Source: Alteripontixanthobacter muriae (GTDB taxonomy: Bacteria; Pseudomonadota; Alphaproteobacteria; Sphingomonadales; Sphingomonadaceae). Taken from it: a stretch of 50,386 bases of DNA. The notes beneath the pieces are model-generated. The model did no database searches and was not told the DNA's origin. It saw only the letters and a list, made by a program, of their open reading frames with translations. Every line of letters begins with the position of its first letter. Position 1 is the stretch's first letter. Below are positions 17,158 through 25,338 of the stretch, piece after piece. The DNA lies in assembly GCF_013336795.1 (NCBI RefSeq), contig NZ_JAAFZT010000031.1, positions 1 to 50,386 on the forward strand, written 5' to 3'. The translations under genes were made by a program, and so were the position numbers.

Positions 17158-17433
17158 ATGCTTGAAACCTCCGCATCGCTCAGCCCTTTCGACCTCGTCG
17201 CAATGCCGGTGGTCGCCTCCGCCCTGCTGGGCTGGATCAATCATCACCTCATTCGCTTGCCGCATATCGTCGGCTGACCGTAATGGGCGCCCTAACGGCA
17301 ATCGGACTGTTGATCGCCCATGCCTTCATCCCCGCTGGCGAAGGCGGTCGCAGGATTGCTGATCGGCCACCAAGGTGTGACCTACGCCATGAGCGACATC
17401 ACTCGCGATTATGTCATCTGGACGAACAGGGTT
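17158..17433 (+). pseudogene. CPA1-type Na+/H+ antiporter remnant with internal deletion
   Basis: ATG 17158 starts the typical first helix of CPA1 antiporters (FDLVAMPVVASALLGWINHH then LIRLPHIVG). A frameshift at 17275 interrupts it, and the sequence continues in the next frame as LTVMGALTAIGLLIAHAF. Near 17345 it jumps to a late antiporter segment in a third frame, GLLIGHQGVTYAMSDITRDY (compare the family's GLLIGN-G--YAMS--TR-YV), then fades. Most of the transporter is deleted. Its tail is in frame with, and directly upstream of, the GGDEF-EAL gene, so a naive start call there would be too long. Confidence 0.65.
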
Positions 17434-17505
17434 TCTCGGCAGCAAGAAAGACTCCATTTACCGATTCTGTGTGATAAAGCCTTTCAGAATAGGCGGGGTA
17501 TTGAA

Positions 17506-20076
17506 ATGACGGAGTTCAAGGAGTTTCCTACTCCGCATTTGGCCGAGCGCGTAAACCCTTTGAATGAGGGCGAGAAGCGGGCGCTAGAAAACGCAACCGA
17601 TTATAATCTTCGCCTCGCGCTGGAGCGTTCAGAGGCTGTAGCTGCTTCTGCGGCCGCCCAACTCCGCACATTCATGGAGACCACGACTGACTGCGTCTAC
17701 ACGCTGGACCGGAACTGGTGCTTTACATACCTCAACCGGAGAGCGTCAGAAGAGATTGCGCAAGGGCGCGATCTGATCGGCGCCCATATCAGGTCTGTAT
17801 TCGGGGAACTGGAGGACTCTCCATTTTGGGAGCAGTTCAACGCTGCCATGAACGAGCAGACGTCGCAAACCGTTGAAGGCTACTTCCCTCCTCTGGGTGG
17901 CTGGTTCGAGGTTCATACAGCCGTAATCGACGATGGCATCGTCGCCTTCTTTCGCAACATCGAAAGCCGAAAGGCTGCCGAACGCGAAAGAGCAGAGGAC
18001 GCGAGGAGACTACACGCGACACTGGACACGATTCCGCAGATGGTGTGGTCGATGTCTCCTGATGGAACAGATGCTTATTACAACCGAAGATGGCGTGATT
18101 TCACAGGGGTTGATCTCACAATTTCTGATGCAGATGTCACTCGCCTTGATTTAGTTCACCCCGACGACCGTGCGCTGGCTGACGAACGCTGGAATGCCAG
18201 CATGACCAACGGAGAGCCTTATGAGTGCTCCTATCGGCTTCGGCATAAGAGCGGCACTTATCGTTGGGTCTTGAGCCGCGCTCAGCCGCAAAAATCCGAC
18301 GATGAGGCAATTGTTCGCTGGTTTGGCACCTCCACCGATGTTCATGAGGCATTCCTCGCCAAGCAGGCCCTCGAAACAAGCGAAGCTCGTAACCGCAGCA
18401 TTATTACCTCAACTCCCGATTGCGTATCCTTTCTCGATCAGGAAGGCCGGATAGAGTATCTCAACGAGGCTGCGGAGCGGGCCTTTGGGATGCTCACATC
18501 CGAACCCATGATCGGAAGAAGTTGGATTGATGAGGTCGGTCCGGGAGCACGCGAAGATGCGCGGCGAGCCTTCGATGTCGCTCGAAGCGGCACGGTGGGT
18601 CACTTCACAGCCTGCCATTCCGACGAAAGTGTAACTGTGTGGTGGGACATCATCATCGCGCCAATTGCTGTCCGGTCGGGTGTGCCAAGCGGCTTCGTTG
18701 CGACCGCACGAGATATCACTCATCAGAAGATCGCTGAAGAACGGGCGAACTGGACTGCCAACCACGACGCCCTGACGGGACTTGCGAATAGGACTTTGTT
18801 CAACAGCGTGCTTGAGCAACAGCTTGAAGATGCGAGCGCATGCGACTGCGCCGCAGCAGTGCTGATGCTCGACCTCGATGATTTTAAGCGAACCAATGAT
18901 GCGCTTGGCCACGATGCGGGAGACGCGCTCCTCTGCGTGTTGGCAGAGCGGCTGCGCGATTCTGTTACAGACGGCAATCTCATTGCGCGGTTAGGTGGTG
19001 ACGAATTCGCCATCATCCTCAAAACCATCGAAGGGCAAGAAGATGTTGAGCGTGCCGCTCAATCGATCCTCGCGGCTTTAAAGAAGCCTTTCGTCTATGA
19101 CGGCAAATTGCTTGATCTGAAAGTGAGCATCGGAGCGAGCATTTTCCCTCAGCATACGGACTGCCGAAGCGAACTTCTCAAATCTGCGGACCTCGCGCTC
19201 TATGAGGTCAAGTCGGCAGGAGGAGGTGCCTACAGGCTGTTTTCACCCGAGATGCGCGCCAATCTGAAGGCGCGGCTGAATATGCTCTCGACCGCCCGTT
19301 CGGCTCTAGACGAGAATCTCATTGCGTCCTTTTACCAGCCTAAAATCAATTTGCGGAATCGCCGGGTTAACGGGTTCGAGGCACTTCTTCGCTGGCGTGA
19401 CCCATCCGGCAAAATGCGCAAGCCCGAGACCATCGATGCGGCGTTCGAAGACCTGACGCTCGCGGCTGAGATCAGCGACTGCATGTTGGACAGAGTGGTC
19501 GCGGACATGCGGCAGTGGACAGACGATGGATTTAATTTCGGTCATGTGGCGCTGAATGCTGCGGCGGCAGAGTTCCGCCGAGGTGACTATGCAGAGCGCA
19601 TACTGGAACGCCTTCATAAGGCGCAACTCGTTCCTTCTCTTTTGCAAGTTGAGATCACCGAAAAGGTTTTTCTCGGTCGTGGCGCAGAGTTCGTGAAAAC
19701 TGCCCTGCATACGCTCGCGGCTGCTGGCGTGCAGATCGCACTAGACGATTTCGGCACTGGCTATGCTTCCCTTTCCCACCTCAAGCAATTTCCGGTGCAC
19801 GTTATCAAGATTGACCGATCCTTCGTTCGAGACCTCTGCATCGATGAGGAAGACGCTGCGATTGTCAGGGCTGTGATAAGGCTGGCGAGCAGTTTGGATA
19901 TCGCGGTCGTCGCCGAAGGCATCGAAACAGAAGGACAGCTTAGCTTTCTGATGAAGAACAGGTGCCAGATTGGACAAGGCTTCTTGTTTGGTCAGGCAGT
20001 ATCGCCAAAGGAGCTTCCGGCTGTCCTCACTCGCTGGTCGGGTTCGGGAGCCATATCAAACAACCAGCGCTGCTAG
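17506..20076 (+). CDS. PAS-PAS-PAS-GGDEF-EAL cyclic-di-GMP signalling protein
   Basis: 856 residues from the ATG at 17506 (AGGCGGGG upstream); longer starts read into the antiporter remnant. Three PAS sensor modules lie at about 50-155, 165-285 and 295-410. The GGDEF domain (415-580) has an intact active site (RLGGDEFA, 497-501) but no obvious RxxD inhibitory site. The EAL domain (605-850) has FEALLRW (EAL at 625-627), VEITEK, LDDFGTGYASL, KIDRSF and EGIET, so the metal ligands of a phosphodiesterase appear present. The protein could make and break c-di-GMP. No membrane segment is seen, so it is cytosolic, sensing perhaps redox, gas or small molecules. Confidence 0.9.
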   Translation: MTEFKEFPTPHLAERVNPLNEGEKRALENATDYNLRLALERSEAVAASAAAQLRTFMETTTDCVYTLDRNWCFTYLNRRASEEIAQGRDLIGAHIRSVFGELEDSPFWEQFNAAMNEQTSQTVEGYFPPLGGWFEVHTAVIDDGIVAFFRNIESRKAAERERAEDARRLHATLDTIPQMVWSMSPDGTDAYYNRRWRDFTGVDLTISDADVTRLDLVHPDDRALADERWNASMTNGEPYECSYRLRHKSGTYRWVLSRAQPQKSDDEAIVRWFGTSTDVHEAFLAKQALETSEARNRSIITSTPDCVSFLDQEGRIEYLNEAAERAFGMLTSEPMIGRSWIDEVGPGAREDARRAFDVARSGTVGHFTACHSDESVTVWWDIIIAPIAVRSGVPSGFVATARDITHQKIAEERANWTANHDALTGLANRTLFNSVLEQQLEDASACDCAAAVLMLDLDDFKRTNDALGHDAGDALLCVLAERLRDSVTDGNLIARLGGDEFAIILKTIEGQEDVERAAQSILAALKKPFVYDGKLLDLKVSIGASIFPQHTDCRSELLKSADLALYEVKSAGGGAYRLFSPEMRANLKARLNMLSTARSALDENLIASFYQPKINLRNRRVNGFEALLRWRDPSGKMRKPETIDAAFEDLTLAAEISDCMLDRVVADMRQWTDDGFNFGHVALNAAAAEFRRGDYAERILERLHKAQLVPSLLQVEITEKVFLGRGAEFVKTALHTLAAAGVQIALDDFGTGYASLSHLKQFPVHVIKIDRSFVRDLCIDEEDAAIVRAVIRLASSLDIAVVAEGIETEGQLSFLMKNRCQIGQGFLFGQAVSPKELPAVLTRWSGSGAISNNQRC

Positions 20077-20179
20077 ATTGAATTCCTCACTCGTCAACGG
20101 TCCGCTCATTTACACTCACTCGGGGCCTGAAAAGCTCCGTCTACTTCGAAAATTGCAATTCGGATAAACTCGTCTGACT

Positions 20180-20539
20180 ATGAAACTCGACCACATCGTG
20201 CTGCTCGTAGGCAGCCTTGATCGCTCACTTGCCTACTATGAGGCCCTGCTGCCGGAGATTGGCTTCAAGAAAAGCCGAGATCATGTGTGGGGCAATAGCG
20301 ATGGCGTTTACATCGACATAAAGGAAGCGGCCGAACCCGGTGAGGGCTATCGCCGCTACGGCGTCGGGCTGAATCACCTCGGCTTCACCGCGCCATCAAA
20401 AGAGGCCGTGGAGGCGATTGCCGGGGCAATGAGTAGTCGCGGCTTCGAAGTGCCAGAGATGCAACGGCTCGGCACAAGCTGGGCTCTGTTCATGAAAGAC
20501 CCCGATGGCATGCGCTTCGAAATTACTTATTACGGCTGA
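20180..20539 (+). CDS. VOC-superfamily (glyoxalase/bleomycin-resistance-like) protein
   Basis: 119 residues. It shows the paired beta-alpha-beta-beta-beta VOC fold: MKLDHIVLLVGSLDRSLAYY at the N-terminus, GLNHLGFTAPSKEAV in the middle and FMKDPDGMRFEITYYG at the end. Putative metal ligands are His5, His67-region and Glu115. VOC proteins include glyoxalases, dioxygenases and antibiotic-sequestering proteins, and the sequence does not discriminate among them. It sits about 100 nt after the GGDEF-EAL gene on the same strand. Confidence 0.8.
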   Translation: MKLDHIVLLVGSLDRSLAYYEALLPEIGFKKSRDHVWGNSDGVYIDIKEAAEPGEGYRRYGVGLNHLGFTAPSKEAVEAIAGAMSSRGFEVPEMQRLGTSWALFMKDPDGMRFEITYYG

Positions 20540-20621
20540 CTGGGCGACTTCCACTCCTAAAGTGTCATAAAGCGAGAGAAGGGTATGTGCCTCCGCGTTC
20601 GCCTTCCTGAGGAGAGGTCAC

Positions 20622-21203
20622 TTGGCTTGGATACCGCTCTATATCGGGTCGGAAGACCTTCCGCTGCTTAATGAGATTTTGCGGTCAGACAACGACTTGG
20701 CTTTGCTGAGGCATGAGCAAGGAGATCGTTGGAAGGCAGTGCTCGACTACGAAGTCGAGGCCGACGGGCACTACTCGTTCTGGCACAAGGATGGCGGCCC
20801 TCTTCTAGTCCCGGACAAAGTTCGTCTGAGCGATATCTATGAAGAGATCATCAACCCCTTCGAAGGCTGGGATCAGCACCGGCTCAATCAGTTCGGCCAG
20901 CCCTTTCTGAACAACCTTCCGAGCATCATCGATTTGACCGTGATGGTGGAGCCGAAGAACTCGGAGGACAGCTTTGGAATGTCTTCTTTCGGTTGGATCG
21001 GGAACTACTTTTCAGTGCTTGGGAAGGTCGCTCCGGATGCAACGAAAAAGCGATGGACGAAGCTGCGTCGAGAGGTTTCGAAGATTGCTCCTCGTGTGCC
21101 GCGTGGATGGCTCACTAGGGACACCAAACCGGAAGTGTTTGCTCTCCCGCATGCATATAAGCTTTTTAGAACAGGAGCGCGGGGAGCGATCAACCCCATC
21201 TAG
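20622..21203 (+). CDS. hypothetical protein
   Basis: 193 residues from a TTG with GAGGAGAG 5 nt upstream. The family is not recognised. The N-terminal third (MAWIPLYIGSEDLPLLNEIL, then YEVEADGHYSFWHKDGGPLL) looks like an alpha/beta immunity-type or regulatory domain with no signal peptide. The middle is acidic-aromatic (DIYEEIINPFEGWDQ) and the C-terminus basic. It resembles orphan proteins found in bacterial islands. Nothing in the sequence fixes a function. Confidence 0.5.
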   Translation: MAWIPLYIGSEDLPLLNEILRSDNDLALLRHEQGDRWKAVLDYEVEADGHYSFWHKDGGPLLVPDKVRLSDIYEEIINPFEGWDQHRLNQFGQPFLNNLPSIIDLTVMVEPKNSEDSFGMSSFGWIGNYFSVLGKVAPDATKKRWTKLRREVSKIAPRVPRGWLTRDTKPEVFALPHAYKLFRTGARGAINPI

Positions 21204-21313
21204 CCGAGCAGGCAATCTTGGCAGTTGGGCTACCGTTCTTTGTTCCGATCTCATTCAGCAATCTAGAGCAAGAGGAGGCTTCGAATTTTGCAATTGAACC
21301 TTCCGGAGAGCAC

Positions 21314-21517
21314 ATGAAAAAGTTCCTCATTGTCGCCGCCATTGGCGTAGCGCTTCCCTCTGTCGCTCACGCGCAGGCCGCACCAACCCCGCCCGCCATG
21401 GAGTGCTGTGAAAAGATGAAAGCAGAGGACAAGAAGTGCTGTTGCGCCGAGATGAGCGAGAAGGACCATGCTGAGCATCAAGAGAGCACGAGCACGGTAG
21501 ACCACAGCGCACACTAA
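21314..21517 (+). CDS. small Cys/His-rich exported protein, putative metal binder
   Basis: 67 residues from the ATG at 21314 with GGAG upstream. A Sec signal peptide (MKKFLIVAAIGVALPSVAHA) is followed by a mature peptide of about 47 residues. This contains a CC pair, a CCC triplet and several His residues near the C-terminus (DHAEH, VDHSAH). Together with many Glu/Lys this suggests binding of a soft metal such as Cu or Zn in the periplasm. Tiny proteins of this style occur beside copper genes, but none is seen here, so the role is inferred from composition alone. Confidence 0.6.
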   Translation: MKKFLIVAAIGVALPSVAHAQAAPTPPAMECCEKMKAEDKKCCCAEMSEKDHAEHQESTSTVDHSAH

Positions 21518-21526
21518 GGCGCTTCA

Positions 21527-21556
21527 GGAGCGGTGGAGCAGAACTTTCACCGCTCC
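21527..21556 (+). terminator. hairpin after the Cys/His-rich gene
   Basis: A perfect 9-bp stem GGAGCGGTG / CACCGCTCC with a 12-nt loop lies 10 nt after the stop. There is no T-run after it, so it is a weak or Rho-assisted terminator, or an mRNA-stabilising hairpin. Confidence 0.4.
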
Positions 21557-21721
21557 CTCGTCCATTTAAGTCAACCTTCAAGCTTGGCATCCTCGCGAAT
21601 GCTGCCGAAAGCTGGTTGGCTGTCCGCTGCCATTCTGTGCCGAAGCTACCGTTCGGCTAGCGACCCACTTCAGGCCGTGGGATTATTGACTTGGTAGCTG
21701 GTAGTGACACACTGACCGCCC

Positions 21722-22957
21722 ATGTCTCAATTTTTATCGCTGCTTCTCGTCTCAGCCCTTCTGATGGGCTGCACAATGTCGCCCAGTGACTCCCTCAAGC
21801 CCGTCGCAGGCATGGCCTCCGCTGCGGCTGCGCAACCTTCCGAAGCGGACGCTTCCGAAGCTGCATCGCATCGCCAAGATGCCCTTTCGATCAAGCCGCT
21901 CATAAACGGCAAATATGCATATCTCGACCGGTTCGGCTCCGCGACCGCGCCAATCTCAGAGAAGATGCGCCTCGAAGCGGAACAGGTCAGCGACCGTCGA
22001 TCTTTGCTCCGATATGCTGAGCGTGTTCTGCTTAGTCTTTCCGACCATCATGCAATCACCGGATCGTCGCTTGCTGATAGCTGGGCCGTTGTCCCAAGCT
22101 ACGCCGACCTCTGGGTGGTTGAGCATGACGGCGTCTATACGGTCGACGCAGTTAGGAATGCCTCCCCGGCGCAGGAAGCGGGGATCAGGCGGGGAGATCG
22201 GATTGTCAGCGTGGGGGGGGTCCCCATCCAAGATGCCGTTTCCGCTTTCTGGACCGATCTTGGGCTTCCGGCAACAAGCGAGAGGGCAGCCTTTGCGGCG
22301 CGGATTCTTGCTGCGGGGCGGAGGGATAGACCCCGCCGTCTCCAAGTGCAGGGTGAAGGAGCCGTGCGCTTCTTTGAGCTACCTAGCCTCTACTCGGTGC
22401 CACGCGAGGAGCGCCCTCCTATCACCGTGACGGAGCCACAGGGTAACCTCACATTCCGTGTCAATGATGCCCTCGGAGAAACTGCCACCATTGCCGCCTT
22501 CGATAAGGCGATGGCAGGAGCCCGCACTGGGCAGCCAGTCGTAATCGATCTTCGAGACACCCCCAGCGGCGGCAACACGACTGTAGCGCGAGCAATACTC
22601 GGCTGGTTCGTGAACCGGCCCCGCGCCTACCAAATCCACAGCCTCCCTGCCGAAGAACGCGACACCGGCATCCCACGACGGTGGGTGGAGCAGGTCTTGC
22701 CGAGGATAGGAAAGCACCATGTTGGCCCTGTTCGTGTTTTGGTGGGGCGCTGGACTGGTAGCATGGGCGAGGGCCTCGCAATCGGCTTTAATGCCATCGG
22801 CGCGGAAGTTTCAGGTCAGGAAATGGCTGGGCTGCTAGGGGCAATCTACGACCATCGGCTTGAACATAGCGGGCTAGTCATCAAGCTGCCCACTGAGCGC
22901 CTCATGCATGTCGACGGCAGTCCTCGTGAGCAATTTGAGCCCAATTCCGGTGGGTGA
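21722..22957 (+). CDS. lipoprotein with PDZ and S41 (C-terminal processing) protease domains
   Basis: 411 residues. A lipoprotein signal (SLLLVSALLMGC, lipid on Cys17) suggests anchoring on the periplasmic side of a membrane. A PDZ domain is visible at about 135-190 (SPAQEAGIRRGDRIVSVGGV). The C-terminal half has the S41 peptidase fold: VVIDLRDTPSGGNTTVARAI (strand plus helix), then RVLVGRWTGSMGEGLAIGF, where the Ser of GSMGEG is the likely nucleophile. S41 enzymes cleave exposed C-termini or act as tricorn-like peptidases. Length and domain order are normal. The substrate is unknown. Confidence 0.75.
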   Translation: MSQFLSLLLVSALLMGCTMSPSDSLKPVAGMASAAAAQPSEADASEAASHRQDALSIKPLINGKYAYLDRFGSATAPISEKMRLEAEQVSDRRSLLRYAERVLLSLSDHHAITGSSLADSWAVVPSYADLWVVEHDGVYTVDAVRNASPAQEAGIRRGDRIVSVGGVPIQDAVSAFWTDLGLPATSERAAFAARILAAGRRDRPRRLQVQGEGAVRFFELPSLYSVPREERPPITVTEPQGNLTFRVNDALGETATIAAFDKAMAGARTGQPVVIDLRDTPSGGNTTVARAILGWFVNRPRAYQIHSLPAEERDTGIPRRWVEQVLPRIGKHHVGPVRVLVGRWTGSMGEGLAIGFNAIGAEVSGQEMAGLLGAIYDHRLEHSGLVIKLPTERLMHVDGSPREQFEPNSGG

Positions 22958-22973
22958 ATGGTGACGGGAGGGG

Positions 22974-22989
22974 TGTCCGCTTCCCACCC
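22974..22989. repeat. dispersed intergenic motif, copy 1
   Basis: TGTCCGCTTCCCACCC lies just after the S41 gene and matches 15 of 16 bases of the motif at 23567-23582. A partial version (TGTCCGCTGCC) is at 21621. All three lie in short gaps after genes of this island. Confidence 0.4.
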
Positions 22990-23176
22990 TAATATCAGGC
23001 ACTCGCTCGCCTTCGGCGGTTCGCCATCATCGGACTGGCCGCTTTCTGAAATTCTACGCCATAAGCTGCTTTTCAGCTAACGCCCCATGAGCAGACATTC
23101 GGCTTCAACCCAGTTTGTGGATCAATTCCATCTGAGCTACGACCGAGGCGAACCACGGTGATGGAGGAAGTAAGCT

Positions 23177-23563
23177 ATGCCCGACTGTCCTAAGTGTCGC
23201 GGTTTGATGACGGAAGGATATGCTTACAATCAGAGTGACGGCGGTCGTCTTGGGTGGATTGATGGTGAGGCGACCTTCTGGTCGAGTTTGACGGCTGGAT
23301 TCCGAAAGCGGACGGCCGAACTGGATGCTCGGCGATGCGGAAACTGTGGCTTTGTGGAGCTTTTTGTCGAAGCCAACTCTAAACCTATCAAAACGCTAAA
23401 ATCGGTTGACGAGGAAAACGAACAGTTGCGCAGGCTCGTGGCGAAACTTCAGCAGCGCGTGGAGACTCTGGAAACCATCGCAACCGACCCGGCGGAACGG
23501 ACGGCTCGCGAGATCGAAGACCTGCGTTGCCTGCCGCCCTTGGGTTCTCAAAACAACGAATAG
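23177..23563 (+). CDS. zinc-ribbon plus coiled-coil protein
   Basis: 128 residues from an ATG with GGAGGAAG upstream. The N-terminus MPDCPKCRGLMTEGY (Cys4, Cys7) pairs with RRCGNCGFVELF (near residues 54 and 57), giving a four-Cys zinc ribbon like those of DUF6487-type proteins. From about 77 the chain is a coiled coil (SVDEENEQLRRLVAKLQQRV) that resembles the C-terminal helix of PspB phage-shock proteins. No signal or membrane segment is seen. The combination suggests a metal-stabilised scaffold or regulator; function is not known. Confidence 0.6.
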   Translation: MPDCPKCRGLMTEGYAYNQSDGGRLGWIDGEATFWSSLTAGFRKRTAELDARRCGNCGFVELFVEANSKPIKTLKSVDEENEQLRRLVAKLQQRVETLETIATDPAERTAREIEDLRCLPPLGSQNNE

Positions 23564-24319
23564 CTTTGTCCGCTGCCCACCCCATTTTCGGACTATCATA
23601 CTTCAAAAGGCGCTCGCTAGAAGCGGATATATCAATTGCAGCCACTTGCGCAGAAAGCTGCTTAAGAGCCATCCAGCGGTCGGCTTGCCTCTCCCACCTG
23701 CCTTCTCCTTCGCATTATTTAACTGTCCGTCGGCCGATCTCCTTCGACTGTTTGTCCGCAGAAACTCTCTTAATATATAAGAGTTATCGCGGACACGGAT
23801 GGCGTGATTTCGACTTCAATCGATTACCTCCGAAGGAGGAATGGACCGCAGGGCTTGCGGCGAGGCGCACAGCGCCTTGTCGAAAGTCCAAGGTCTCGAA
23901 GGCAGCGCCTGTGCGCGTAGCGTGCAGGTGTTGCCGCCCGTTGATCATCTCATGAGTATTCCGGCAGCGGGCACCCGGCTCCGCTGACGCTACGCCGCGC
24001 ACCCTTGCGAACAGCTTCCAAGGATCGACATCTGGCGATGCCGCTCCTTCTCGCTGTTCCTCTTTTAGGAAGTCGAACTCACATCGATGTCGATGTCGAT
24101 GTCATCTCGGTGTCTTTGCTCGACCCCCTCACTTTTTGATCCATGGGGGCGGAGCCCCCTCTCGATCAGATCGGCGAGTGGACAAGCTTCCCATTTCAAA
24201 TGAGTAAACTCACCTGCGACTGTCCGCAGGGGATCGGAATCGCGTCGCAAATAAATGTCTTGCGGATTTTGAGATGCATGAGACCATCGGGTCTAATCTC
24301 AAATGAGGCAGGAGAAGCG
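23564..24319. other. 756-nt gap with several dyads before the resolvase gene
   Basis: No convincing gene is present. Structures seen: CTCTTA-ATATA-TAAGAG at 23767-23783; a long dyad GCGCACAG (23865-23872) / CTGTGCGC (23909-23916) with further pairing inside it; three GATGTC units near 24085-24106; and GGGGGC-GGA-GCCCCC at 24145-24159. Such an array upstream of a serine resolvase could include its recombination site (res) and the gene's own operator, or a structured RNA. None can be assigned with confidence. Confidence 0.35.
23567..23582. repeat. dispersed intergenic motif, copy 2
   Basis: TGTCCGCTGCCCACCC begins a few bases after the stop of the zinc-ribbon gene and differs from copy 1 by one base. 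It is followed by a short stretch ending CGGAC, so each copy may be one arm of a longer degenerate element. Confidence 0.4.
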
Positions 24320-24862
24320 ATGCTCGTCGGCTATGCGCGCGTGAGTTCAACCGGACAGTCACTCGACATCCAGAATGAGGCTTTGGCAGAAGCAGGATGT
24401 GAGAAGGTGTTCGCCGAGAAGATGTCGGGAAGGTCAGCCAGTGATCGGATCGAACTCATCAATGCCCTCGACTTTGTGCGGGAAGGTGACACGCTGGTGG
24501 TGACGAGACTGGATCGTCTCGCGAGGAGCGTGGGTGACCTTCACCAGATCATCGAGAAGCTGGCCGAGAAGAATGTCGGCTTCCGCTGCCTCAACCAGAG
24601 CGGCGTCAATACCGATAGTTCGACCGGCAAGCTGATGTTGTCGATCCTTGGTGCCGTTGCCCAGTTCGAGAACGACATCCGCCGCGAGCGTCAGATGGAA
24701 GGGATCGCCAAGGCGAAGGCGCAAGGAAAGTATAAAGGCCGTCCTGCTACTATCGATCCCATGAAGGTGAGAGAACTTCGTGAGCAGGGTCTGGGAGCAG
24801 CCCAGATCGCCCGTGAGATGGGAATCGCTCGGGCGAGCGTCTATCGGGCGCTGGCGGCGTAG
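24320..24862 (+). CDS. serine resolvase / invertase family recombinase
   Basis: 180 residues from the ATG at 24320 (AGGAGAAG upstream). The resolvase catalytic domain starts MLVGYARVSSTGQSLDIQ with nucleophile Ser9 or Ser10 in RVSS, followed by VVTRLDRLARSVGDL (the R-LDRLARS motif) and LMLSILGAVAQFENDIRRER. The C-terminal helix-turn-helix (about 150-180, LREQGLGAAQIAREMGIARA then SVYRAL) binds DNA. It performs site-specific recombination through a phosphoserine link. There is no transposase beside it, so it is an orphan, possibly left from a Tn3-like or plasmid backbone or serving the dyads upstream. Confidence 0.9.
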   Translation: MLVGYARVSSTGQSLDIQNEALAEAGCEKVFAEKMSGRSASDRIELINALDFVREGDTLVVTRLDRLARSVGDLHQIIEKLAEKNVGFRCLNQSGVNTDSSTGKLMLSILGAVAQFENDIRRERQMEGIAKAKAQGKYKGRPATIDPMKVRELREQGLGAAQIAREMGIARASVYRALAA

Positions 24863-24889
24863 TAGAAAGACAGCTTACCCTGACTGACT

Positions 24890-25198
24890 TCAATCGTCGG
24901 GATCGTATCGGTCGTCATCGCGATCATCCCAGTGATCGTCATCGTCGTCGTGATCGTCATCATCATCATCATCATCATCGTCATCATCACCATGATCGTC
25001 GTCGTCGTAGTCGTCGTCATGGTGGTCGTCGTGATCGTCATCTCGATCATCGCTGTCGTCCCAGTCGTCGTCGCGGTCGTCGCGATCCCAACTGGCTTGT
25101 TCGCCGTAGCCTTCCCTGCGGTCATCGTCGTCTGGATCAGCCAGTGCAGGATTGGCAGCAAAGGCGAGTGCGCTTATGAATGCAATCTGCTTCAACAT
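24890..25198 (-). CDS. extremely Asp-rich exported protein
   Basis: 102 residues from the ATG at 25198 (GGAGG 6 nt upstream; longer starts lack support). The Sec signal peptide (MLKQIAFISALAFAANPALA) is cleaved before DPDDDD. The mature ~80 residues are mostly Asp with interspersed Arg, His, Trp and Tyr, including a run of 12 consecutive Asp. It must be unstructured and strongly acidic, a likely binder of Ca2+ or other cations outside the membrane. The GAT/GAC runs make the region prone to slippage. Gene identity rests on the start signals and signal peptide, not on homology. Confidence 0.65.
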   Translation of the reverse strand: MLKQIAFISALAFAANPALADPDDDDRREGYGEQASWDRDDRDDDWDDSDDRDDDHDDHHDDDYDDDDHGDDDDDDDDDDDDHDDDDDHWDDRDDDRYDPDD

Positions 25199-25338
25199 GG
25201 CAAACCTCCACTTGCTCAATGCACCGAAAGGCGATTTGTTGCGCAAGCGTCCGCTTATCGACACCATGACATCAGTTCACAGCGCCAAAGCGCCACATCG
25301 TCGCTTGACCCACAGACGATCTGTGAGACGCTCAACTG

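Noticed and set aside
24900-25080. Possible CRISPR or tandem repeat array
   Set aside because: The repetition is irregular GAT/GAC codon runs of a low-complexity gene with no repeat-spacer period. No CRISPR array was seen in the window.
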